A stretch of DNA of 64,000 bases from JAWKWH01 sp965204295. Lineage in GTDB: Bacteria > Pseudomonadota > Alphaproteobacteria > Rhizobiales > Rhizobiaceae. Made by a program: the position numbers and the translations under genes. The notes under the pieces were generated by a model that saw only the letters and a list, made by a program, of their open reading frames with translations, did no database searches and was not told the origin of the DNA. The stretch spans positions 2,976,001-3,040,000 of the forward strand of contig OZ241973.1 of assembly GCA_965204295.1 (NCBI GenBank). Reading direction: 5' to 3'. Shown in pieces: positions 24,933 to 32,264 of the stretch. Each line of letters opens with the position of its first letter. The first letter of the stretch is position 1.

Positions 24933-25664
24933 CTACGCCCGCTCCGGGTTTGGATCTGAGTCCCCGGCAATGTAGCTTGTCACATCTCCTTTCGGTCGTT
25001 CGTCACCCGGCAACTCGCCGTTGACCAGGTAGTGAACCTGTTCCGCGATGCCGGTCACGTGATCGCCGATCCGTTCGATGTTCTTTGCGGTGAACAACAG
25101 ATGCATGCAGGGCGTGATGCTCTTTGGATCTTCCATCATGTAGGTCAGGATTTCGCGGAAAAGCGCGTTGTGGATTTGATCCACCTCTTCATCGCGGCGG
25201 CGGATGTCGTCGGCGGCGTGCACATCACGGGCGACATATGCGTCGAGCACGCCCGACAGCATTTCGCGCACAAGCCGGCACATGCGCCTGATCGTGTCGG
25301 GCGAAGAACCGATCTGTGGCGATCTCGCCAGAACGGATGTGCGTTTTGCGACATTTTTGGCATAGTCGCCGATGCGCTCAAGATTGGCCGAGACTTTTAG
25401 TGTCGAAACGATAACCCTGAGATCTTCCGCCATGGGCTGGCGCAAAGCCAGCACACGGACCGCCAGTTCATCTATCTTCGTTTCCAGCGCGTCGACTTCA
25501 CGGTCTCTGGCGCGCACTTTCTCCGCAAGTTCAGTGTCCCGCTTAACCAGCGCTTCGGCGGCTTCCGCGATTTGTGTCTCCACCAGCCCTCCCATTTCCA
25601 GGAAAAGGCTCTCGGCTTCACAGAGTTCCTGATCGAATGAGCTGACGATGTGGCCGCTTTCCAT
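24933..25664 (-). CDS. phoU: Phosphate signalling protein PhoU
   Basis: The 243-residue all-helical protein contains two PhoU repeats, each with the metal-cluster E/D-x3-D type motifs (RDREVDALETKIDEL, RRDEEVDQIHNAL) and the NLERIGDYAKNVA / NIERIGDHVTGIA pair. PhoU links the Pst transporter to PhoR and restrains the regulon in high phosphate. It sits between pstB (15 bp) and phoB. Confidence 0.95.
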   Translation of the reverse strand: MESGHIVSSFDQELCEAESLFLEMGGLVETQIAEAAEALVKRDTELAEKVRARDREVDALETKIDELAVRVLALRQPMAEDLRVIVSTLKVSANLERIGDYAKNVAKRTSVLARSPQIGSSPDTIRRMCRLVREMLSGVLDAYVARDVHAADDIRRRDEEVDQIHNALFREILTYMMEDPKSITPCMHLLFTAKNIERIGDHVTGIAEQVHYLVNGELPGDERPKGDVTSYIAGDSDPNPERA

Positions 25665-25678
25665 CCAGGATCTCCCGA

Positions 25679-26491
25679 TCAGCCGATCCGGCCGGTTATG
25701 TAATTGCTTGTCCGTTCATCGGCCGGCGCGGTGAAAATCTTCTCGGTCTCGCCGCTCTCGACCAGTTCGCTCAAATGGAAAAAGGCTGTTTGCTGGGATA
25801 CGCGCGCCGCCTGCTGCATGGAGTGGGTGACGATGACGATCGTGAAGTTTTCACGAAGCTCATCCAGGAGTTCCTCGATTCTGGCTGTCGCGATCGGATC
25901 CAGCGCCGAGCATGGTTCGTCCATCAATATCACATCGGGCTGCACGGCAATCGCGCGGGCGATGCAAAGCCTTTGCTGCTGACCACCGGACAGGCCGGTG
26001 CCCGGCTGATCCATCCGGTCCGCGACTTCTTCCCAGAGGCTCGCCCGTTTCAGGCTGGTTTCGACGATGCCCTCAAGTTTCGATTTTGACGTCGCCATTC
26101 CATGAATTTTCGGTCCGTAGGCAACATTCTCGAATATCGACTTCGGGAAAGGATTGGGTTTCTGAAAAACCATGCCAACGTGGGCGCGCAGTGTCACCAC
26201 GTCGACTTCGGGCGCATAAATATCCTGGCCGTCCAACTCGATGGATCCCGTAACGCGGCAGATGCCGATTACGTCGTTCATCCGATTGAGACAGCGAAGA
26301 TAGGTGCTTTTGCCGCAACCGGACGGCCCGATGAGCGCGGTTACCTGCTTTTCGTTTATATCCAGCGCGACGTCCTTGAGCGCCTGTTTTTCGCCGTAGT
26401 GGACGTTGACGTCGCGCGAGACGATCTTGCTTTTCGCCGGGCTAAAGACCGGAGTTTCGACGGGATTGATGCCGGTGGCCTGCATGTCCAT
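25679..26491 (-). CDS. pstB: Phosphate ABC transporter ATPase PstB
   Basis: The 270-residue ATPase has Walker A GPSGCGKST (residues 55-63), the signature LSGGQQQRLCIARAIA and Walker B VILMDEPCSALDP, all with the PstB-specific context (YLRCLNRMND, FTIVIVTHSMQQAARVS). It drives high-affinity phosphate uptake through PstAC. It lies 11 bp after pstA in the operon. Confidence 0.96.
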   Translation of the reverse strand: MDMQATGINPVETPVFSPAKSKIVSRDVNVHYGEKQALKDVALDINEKQVTALIGPSGCGKSTYLRCLNRMNDVIGICRVTGSIELDGQDIYAPEVDVVTLRAHVGMVFQKPNPFPKSIFENVAYGPKIHGMATSKSKLEGIVETSLKRASLWEEVADRMDQPGTGLSGGQQQRLCIARAIAVQPDVILMDEPCSALDPIATARIEELLDELRENFTIVIVTHSMQQAARVSQQTAFFHLSELVESGETEKIFTAPADERTSNYITGRIG

Positions 26492-26502
26492 TATGGAACT
26501 CC

Positions 26503-27780
26503 CTACCAGCGCACTTCAAGTTTGCGTCGCAACAGGATTGCAGCGAGGTTCATGATGACCAAAAAAATCAGCAGCACAATGATTGCCGCCGATGTTTTCT
26601 GCACAAATCCCCGTTCCGGGCTGTCCGCCCACAGGAAGACCTGCACGGGCAGGGCGGTGGCCGCGTCGGTGATCCCGGCGGGCAGATCGGCAATGAAGGC
26701 GACCATGCCGATCATCAGTAGAGGGGCCGTCTCGCCGAGCGCCTGGGCCATGCCGATGATCGCGCCGGTGAGCATGCCCGGCATCGCCAGCGGCGCAACA
26801 TGGTGGAAAGTGGTCTGGGTCTTGCTCGCACCGATCGCGACCGCGGCTTCGCGTATGGAAGGCGGCACGGCCCGCAGGGAAGCTCGCGAGGCGATAATGA
26901 TGGTCGGAAGGGTCATGAGCGCCAGCACCATGCCGCCAACCAGCGGCGTGGATCGCGGCAACCCGAAAGTGTTGAGCAGAATCGCCAGGCCGAGAAGGCC
27001 GAAGACGATCGACGGCACGGCCGCGAGATTGTTGATGTTGACCTCGATAAGGCGGTTCAAACGGGATTTGGGAGCGTATTCCTCTAGGTAGATCGCCGCA
27101 AGCGTTCCCACGGGAAACGAAAGCACGAAGCAGACGACCAATGTGAAAAAAGATCCGAGTACCGCGCCCATGACGCCGGCGAGTTCAGGCTCGCGGGAAT
27201 CGCCGCTGGTTAGAAACTGTGTATTAAATCGGGATTCGATACCGCCATTGGATGACAGCGCGTCAAGCCAGCCGATCTGCGTATCATTCAGGCGTCGCCG
27301 ATCTTCAGGCTGATCTACTGAAATGTAACCCTTGACATATAGCTCGGTCTCATCGGATGCGGATAGCCATACCCGCCGGGTTTCGCCGATCAGCGTCGGG
27401 TCTTTGAGAACCAGGTTCCTGAGTTCGTACCCCGCGTCGGAACTGAGGATGGCGTTCAATTCGCGCCGGTCACGGCGCCCGGCAACGTCGGGAAAAAATT
27501 CTTTCAACGCGCTACGGGCGAGTTTGGTGTAGTTTGCCGAACCCAGTGTGGCGGGATCGCGAGCGCCTTGGGGATCGATTGCCTGTTCATCGAAATCGAT
27601 CTCCAGCGCGACATAGACCTTTTGGAAAGCCGGAATTCCCTGAAACAGGATCGTTGTCACCATCAGGATCAGAAATCCGAGCGAAATCAGGATCGCGACG
27701 ATCCCATAGGCGCGGAAACGCCTTTCAGAGGAGCGACGCCTTTTCAACCGGGCGTCGGGCGTTGCGACGAAGTCAGTCAT
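26503..27780 (-). CDS. pstA: Phosphate ABC transporter permease PstA
   Basis: The 425-residue permease starts MTDFVATPDARLKRRR at 27780. The frame stays open upstream, but that part lies over pstC. One N-terminal helix and a periplasmic domain of about 170 residues (the type found in alphaproteobacterial PstA) precede the transporter core with the coupling motif AAVAIGASKTQTTFHHVAPLAMPG. The start overlaps the pstC end by 8 bp. Confidence 0.94.
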   Translation of the reverse strand: MTDFVATPDARLKRRRSSERRFRAYGIVAILISLGFLILMVTTILFQGIPAFQKVYVALEIDFDEQAIDPQGARDPATLGSANYTKLARSALKEFFPDVAGRRDRRELNAILSSDAGYELRNLVLKDPTLIGETRRVWLSASDETELYVKGYISVDQPEDRRRLNDTQIGWLDALSSNGGIESRFNTQFLTSGDSREPELAGVMGAVLGSFFTLVVCFVLSFPVGTLAAIYLEEYAPKSRLNRLIEVNINNLAAVPSIVFGLLGLAILLNTFGLPRSTPLVGGMVLALMTLPTIIIASRASLRAVPPSIREAAVAIGASKTQTTFHHVAPLAMPGMLTGAIIGMAQALGETAPLLMIGMVAFIADLPAGITDAATALPVQVFLWADSPERGFVQKTSAAIIVLLIFLVIMNLAAILLRRKLEVRW

Positions 27781-28723
27781 ATTGTTCCCGGAAATGCTCG
27801 ACGATTCGAAGCGCGATGACGTTGAAACAGAGCGTGGCGACAAACAGCAGCAGACCGAGCGCAAACGCGGAAAGCGTCTTGGCGCTGTCGAACTCCTGAT
27901 CGCCGGTAAGCAGAGTGACGATCTGGACGGTAATCGTCGTAACGGCTTCAAAGGGATTCAGTGTAAGTTTCGCCGCCAGACCCGCCGCCATCACCACAAT
28001 CATCGTCTCGCCGACCGCCCGAGACGTCGCAAGCAGCAAGCTGCCCGCAATCCCCGGGATCGCGGCTGGAAGAATGACTTTCCTGATGGTCTCGGCCTGC
28101 GTCGCGCCAAGTCCGTAGGAGGCGTCGCGTAGGGATTGCGGAACGGCATTGATGACGTCATCGGAAAGCGAGGAGACCAGCGGAACGATCATGATGCCCA
28201 TGGCAAGCCCGGCAGCCAGTGCGCTTTCGGACGCAATCTCAAAGCCTGCGCCCGCGCCGGAATCTCTCAGGAACGGCGCGATTACCAGAGCGGCAAAGAA
28301 TCCGTAGACGACGGTGGGGATGCCAGCGAGCATCTCCAGCAGAGGTTTGACGATATTGCGGATTTTCAAATTCGCATACTCGGCGAGATATATTGCCGAA
28401 AACAGGCCAAGCGGCGCGGCGACCACCATCGCAATGGCGCTTATCAGCAGGGTTCCGGTCATGAGCGGAACGGCTCCGAAAGCGCCGGATTCTCCGACCT
28501 GATCAGAGCGTATCGCGGTCTGAGGGCTCCATTCCAAGCCGAACAGAAATTCGGTAATCGGTATCTTTTCGAAGAACCGGACGGCTTCAAACAGGAGCGA
28601 AAAAACAATGCCGACGGTGGTGAACACGGCGGTCAGCGAACAGACGATCAGTATGGATCTGACCGCCAGTTCGGCGAGGTCATGACGCCTGCCGGAGTGC
28701 GTGATGCTGGTTGTGGCGCTCAT
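27773..28723 (-). CDS. pstC: Phosphate ABC transporter permease PstC
   Basis: The 316-residue permease starts MSATTSITHSGRRHD at 28723. Six membrane segments surround the coupling loop DASYGLGATQAETIRKVILPAAIPG; ELLAGIPTVVYGFFA-like sequence (LEMLAGIPTVVYGF) is conserved. It is of the short type; many rhizobial PstC proteins carry an additional N-terminal domain, absent here. It lies 28 bp after pstS. Confidence 0.94.
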   Translation of the reverse strand: MSATTSITHSGRRHDLAELAVRSILIVCSLTAVFTTVGIVFSLLFEAVRFFEKIPITEFLFGLEWSPQTAIRSDQVGESGAFGAVPLMTGTLLISAIAMVVAAPLGLFSAIYLAEYANLKIRNIVKPLLEMLAGIPTVVYGFFAALVIAPFLRDSGAGAGFEIASESALAAGLAMGIMIVPLVSSLSDDVINAVPQSLRDASYGLGATQAETIRKVILPAAIPGIAGSLLLATSRAVGETMIVVMAAGLAAKLTLNPFEAVTTITVQIVTLLTGDQEFDSAKTLSAFALGLLLFVATLCFNVIALRIVEHFREQYD

Positions 28724-28751
28724 AATCAGGCGCTCCGGCACGCAAGAGGGA

Positions 28752-29798
28752 TTACATCGACAGATTGGCGAGGTTGTCGACCTTGGATTTCCACTTGGCG
28801 GCCTCTTCATCCGACATCGGAATCAGGCCCTTTTCTGCGAGATAGCCATCTTCGCCGGTCGCGGCATCGCCGGTGAATTCGGCCAGATATTCCTCAATTC
28901 CAGGAACGACGCCGATGTGCGCCTTCTTCGCGTAGAAGTACAGCGACCGCGATACCGGATAGGATCCGTCGGCGATTTTTTCGAACTCGGGCGTTTCACC
29001 GTCGATGGCTGAACCCTGAATGACGTCAGCGTTCTGGTCGAGGAATGAAAACCCGAAAATGCCCAGCGCATTGGGGTTGGCGTCGAGCTTTTTGACGATC
29101 AGGTTGTCATTCTCGCCGACTTCAACGAACGCACCGTCCTCGCGAATTGTGTGGCAAAGCGCCTTGTAGGCATTTTTGTCCGTCTTCTTCAGCGCCTTTA
29201 CCCAATCGAATTTCTTGCAGCCGCCTTCCATGGCAAGCTCGACAAACGCGTCGCGCGTGCCGGAGGTCGGCGGAGGGCCGAGAACCTCGATCCTGGCATT
29301 CGGCAGGTCCGGATTGACATCGCTCCAGTTGACGTAGGGATTGGGCCCGGTCTTGCCCTCGCCATCGGGAACATCCCTGGTCAGAGCGAGGAAAATATCC
29401 TTCAGCGACAATTCGTACGCCGGGGATTTGCGGGAATTGGCGAGAACGATGCCGTCGTAGCCGATCTTGACCTCGACAATCTCGCCGATGCCGTTTTCAG
29501 CGCATTTTTCGACCTCCGATTTTTTGATGCGACGCGATGCGTTGGTAATGTCCGGATGTCGGGCGCCGATACCCGCGCAGAAGAGCTTCAGGCCGCCGCC
29601 CGACCCGGTGCTCTCGACCACGGGGGGTTTGAAATCGGTGTTTTTGCCGAACCGTTCCGCGACGGTCGTGGCGAAGGGAAAGACGGTCGATGAGCCAACA
29701 ATGGTAATCCGGTCGCGAGCGTAACCCGCTGCGGTTCCCATCGCGATAATTGACATGCCGGCGCACAATGCGGCCAGCGACGTGATTTTCTTTGACAT
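28752..29798 (-). CDS. pstS: Periplasmic phosphate-binding protein PstS
   Basis: The 348-residue protein has a signal peptide (to about residue 27, GYARDR) and the phosphate-contact motifs TIVGSSTVFPFATTVAERFG, ESTGSGGGLKLFC and PPTSGTRDAF. It delivers phosphate to PstCAB. A Pho-box array lies upstream, so expression should depend on PhoB. It is the first gene of pstSCAB-phoUB. Confidence 0.95.
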   Translation of the reverse strand: MSKKITSLAALCAGMSIIAMGTAAGYARDRITIVGSSTVFPFATTVAERFGKNTDFKPPVVESTGSGGGLKLFCAGIGARHPDITNASRRIKKSEVEKCAENGIGEIVEVKIGYDGIVLANSRKSPAYELSLKDIFLALTRDVPDGEGKTGPNPYVNWSDVNPDLPNARIEVLGPPPTSGTRDAFVELAMEGGCKKFDWVKALKKTDKNAYKALCHTIREDGAFVEVGENDNLIVKKLDANPNALGIFGFSFLDQNADVIQGSAIDGETPEFEKIADGSYPVSRSLYFYAKKAHIGVVPGIEEYLAEFTGDAATGEDGYLAEKGLIPMSDEEAAKWKSKVDNLANLSM

Positions 29799-29864
29799 GT
29801 CCGGTAAACTCCCTGGATTGCATGAATTCGCCTAACGATCGCGACCGGCTAATCGCTATCCGTT

Positions 29865-29908
29865 CCGGGTTACGGGAATATGACGGCTAAATTGCAGTTT
29901 TGTGACGG
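29865..29908 (-). promoter_or_regulatory. Pho-box array (four 11-bp units) before pstS
   Basis: Four consecutive 11-bp units on the minus strand read CCGTCACAAAA, CTGCAATTTAG, CCGTCATATTC and CCGTAACCCGG. They match the C-T/C-G-T-C-A repeat of PhoB sites with the correct 11-bp period, units one and three best. The array ends 66 bp before the pstS start and should position two PhoB dimers. Confidence 0.72.
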
Positions 29909-29927
29909 TCCGGGGACCAACGGGAAG

Positions 29928-31061
29928 CTATGCGGCGTAAGTCGGCAGGTGGACTGAAACAGTGCTGCCGTCACCCGGCGAACTTTCGATCTGCAACCGG
30001 CCGCGATGGCGATTGACGATGTGCTTTACGATCGCAAGACCAAGTCCGGTGCCGCCCATATCGCGAGAACGCCCCGCGTCAACCCGATAGAACCGTTCGG
30101 TAAGGCGCGGGATGTGAATTGGATCGATGCCTTCGCCATGGTCGGTGACCGAGACGGATAATACAGGGCCCTTTACGCCCGCGACGAAATTTCCCCCGGA
30201 AATCGAAATAAGAATTTCCGTCCCCGGCGCGCCATATTTGAGCGCGTTCTCTATCAGGTTTTGAACCACCTGAGTCAGTTGATTGCGGTCGCCGGGAATC
30301 AGATCGACGGTTCCGCGTTTTTCCATTCGGATGGATTTCGATTCCTTTTCGAATTGCAGTTCCAGCATGTCGATAACGCCTTCAACCACGGCCACGATAT
30401 CGACATCGTCAGCCGGCCGGACACGTTCATCCGCCTCGACCCGTGAAAGCGACAAAAGATCACCGATAAGGCGGTTCATGCGGCATGCTTCGTTTCCCAT
30501 CAGTTCGAGGAATCGCGCGGTCGCGTTTGCATCGCCTTTCGCGGGACCTTTCAGGGTTTCGATAATGCCGGAAAGCGCGGTCAAGGGCGATCGCAGCTCA
30601 TGGCTTACATTGGCGACGAAATCACTGCGCATCTGCTCGGCGTGACGGGTTTGGGTGATATCGTTGAAACTGATGGCGACGCGCGCGCCGTCCGTATTGT
30701 CGTCACCCAGATTTGTCGCGCTGAATTCGAACGTGCCTTGAACGGGCGAATCCACGGCAATCATGCCGCGGACACTTTGCGCGCCCTCCAGCACTTCGTT
30801 GACGGCGGACAGGCACTCCGGGTGGCGAACGGCCCGGACAAAGTTCCGCCCGACAATGTCTTCTTCGCATTGTTTCAGCGCCGCCGGGTTTGCAAGCAGG
30901 ATACGGCGCTCGCCATCAAGAACGAACACCGCTTCGCCCAACCCGTTCAGAATTGCGGGAAGATCGTCTGGTTCAAATTTTTCAGCCGCTATGCACCTTT
31001 GTTCCGAAGTTGCCCGGAAGCGACACTTCCAGCAATTCCAGATCATCCGAACAGTCCGCAT
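29928..31061 (-). CDS. phoR: Phosphate regulon sensor kinase PhoR, without membrane anchor
   Basis: The 377-residue histidine kinase has a PAS domain (about residues 34-130: LPAILNGLGEAVFVLDGERRI), the H-box FVANVSHELRSPLTAL with His154, and the ATPase motifs NLIENALKYG, DHGEGI and GGTGLGLAIVKHIV. No transmembrane segment precedes the PAS domain, unlike PhoR proteins of relatives. The only in-frame ATGs (31061, 31046) lie inside the end of the upstream gene and have poor ribosome binding sites. The N-terminus may thus be truncated, or the kinase may be soluble. It adjoins pstS and its product should act on PhoB. Confidence 0.85.
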   Translation of the reverse strand: MRTVRMIWNCWKCRFRATSEQRCIAAEKFEPDDLPAILNGLGEAVFVLDGERRILLANPAALKQCEEDIVGRNFVRAVRHPECLSAVNEVLEGAQSVRGMIAVDSPVQGTFEFSATNLGDDNTDGARVAISFNDITQTRHAEQMRSDFVANVSHELRSPLTALSGIIETLKGPAKGDANATARFLELMGNEACRMNRLIGDLLSLSRVEADERVRPADDVDIVAVVEGVIDMLELQFEKESKSIRMEKRGTVDLIPGDRNQLTQVVQNLIENALKYGAPGTEILISISGGNFVAGVKGPVLSVSVTDHGEGIDPIHIPRLTERFYRVDAGRSRDMGGTGLGLAIVKHIVNRHRGRLQIESSPGDGSTVSVHLPTYAA

Positions 31062-32079
31062 AGCGCGTTTTCATTCCCGGTGGAATGACAAAGGCGTCAC
31101 CGGGTTCTAGGTCCGCCGCCGCCTGGCATTCGCCATGGAGAACCATCCTGCCATCCGTGACGAAGGTGAATAGTATGTCGCAATCGTGGCTCGTTTCGGC
31201 CGTTTCACCACCGTCAAATGTAGCCACTTGCACGTTCGCCACGCCTTTGGTGCCAAGGCCGATTCCGGTATCGCGGTGGATAAAGCCGGGCATGCGCCAT
31301 GGCGACCACGCCGCCTTATTCTTGATGTGATGGACGAATTTCTGTCCTTGCCACTCGCGCTCGGGGTCTCTGGCGTCGTTGGGCAGAGTCAGTTCATGAT
31401 CTATTGTCGTTACATGTTCGGCCGGTACGCCGACCTCGATAACCTCGATTTCCGGTGAAGCATGGCAGACGCGGTGTCGAATCTCAGGGGGCTGGATGAC
31501 ACAGCCGCCGGCGTGAAGCCGCATCGTGTCACCCTGATCCTCGTAGAGAAGATCGACCCATCCGCGATAGCAGAAGATCAACTGGAAACCGACTGTATGG
31601 TAATGCACCATATCCGGCACGGGTCCGCCGTCGGGTATGCGGATGTGGCTGGCGATGATCGAACCGCCGAGGCGGGATGGGACGAGGTCGCGGTAATGCA
31701 TGCCGGCGCGGCCAATCACCCATGGGGCGTTGTCCCGCAAACGTCGGACAACAAAGGCGTGTTCCGTTTCCGGCGTTTCCATTGGCGGGTCGATTTGCGC
31801 GATCTCGATGCGCATTCCGTTCGGCGCCGTCAACTCGGTATCGCCATCGGCAAAACCGCCTGGATCGTCGCAGAGTATGCGCAGCGTAACGGGCGCTTCC
31901 GTAGCGTCGCGATCAATTCTGAGCCTGACCCCGTACCCCGACAACACCGCAACCCGCGGATAGTCGGCGGGGAAAATCCGATCGAGCCGAAAGCCGAGCT
32001 TCTTTGTGAAGAAGGGCAGATCCTCACGGACGTCCGGGGTGCCGACGCGAATTTCGGCTTCCGCAGTGTGCGTGTTCAC
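30982..32079 (-). CDS. Glyoxalase-like (VOC) plus double-cupin fusion protein
   Basis: The 365-residue protein starts at a GTG at 32079 (AAAAGGATGA upstream). Residues 8-95 read as a VOC/glyoxalase module (RVGTPDVREDLPFFTKKLGFRLDRI); two cupin modules follow, around MVHYHTVGFQLIFCYRGWVDLLYED / HAGGCVIQPPEIRHRV and TSHDCDILFTFVTDGRMVLHGE / LEPGDAFVIPPGM. The His residues suggest metal binding in the cupins. Function unknown; a small-molecule dioxygenase or isomerase is possible. The 3' end overlaps phoR by about 80 bp. The start overlaps the stop of a decayed cupin fragment (GTGA). Confidence 0.75.
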   Translation of the reverse strand: MNTHTAEAEIRVGTPDVREDLPFFTKKLGFRLDRIFPADYPRVAVLSGYGVRLRIDRDATEAPVTLRILCDDPGGFADGDTELTAPNGMRIEIAQIDPPMETPETEHAFVVRRLRDNAPWVIGRAGMHYRDLVPSRLGGSIIASHIRIPDGGPVPDMVHYHTVGFQLIFCYRGWVDLLYEDQGDTMRLHAGGCVIQPPEIRHRVCHASPEIEVIEVGVPAEHVTTIDHELTLPNDARDPEREWQGQKFVHHIKNKAAWSPWRMPGFIHRDTGIGLGTKGVANVQVATFDGGETAETSHDCDILFTFVTDGRMVLHGECQAAADLEPGDAFVIPPGMKTRYADCSDDLELLEVSLPGNFGTKVHSG

Positions 32080-32250
32080 GAGATTTCATCCTTTTCGGTT
32101 GCCGGTTCAGAGATCACAACAAGAAATTTGGCGGGTTCACTGCCGGCGCTGAGGTAGGCATGGTTACGTCGAAATGGACACTGTCGCCCGGGTGCGCGTT
32201 CATTCCGTCCGTTTCATCAAGCGATCGGGCAGACGTTTCATCCATGTATA
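32076..32250 (-). pseudogene. C-terminal remnant of a cupin-type (probably XRE-cupin) protein, frameshifted
   Basis: On the minus strand one frame gives HPGDSVHFDVTMP and then fails; a second frame continues as HAYLSAGSEPAKFLVVISEP and ends in a TGA that overlaps the GTG start of the next gene. Joined, they read as the C-terminus of a cupin domain such as those of XRE-cupin regulators. A small deletion near CCATGCCTACC explains the shift. No N-terminal part is present: the MscS gene ends about 15 bp upstream of the remnant. No start codon or promoter serves it. Confidence 0.6.
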
Positions 32251-32264
32251 CATGGTTCGAAGGC

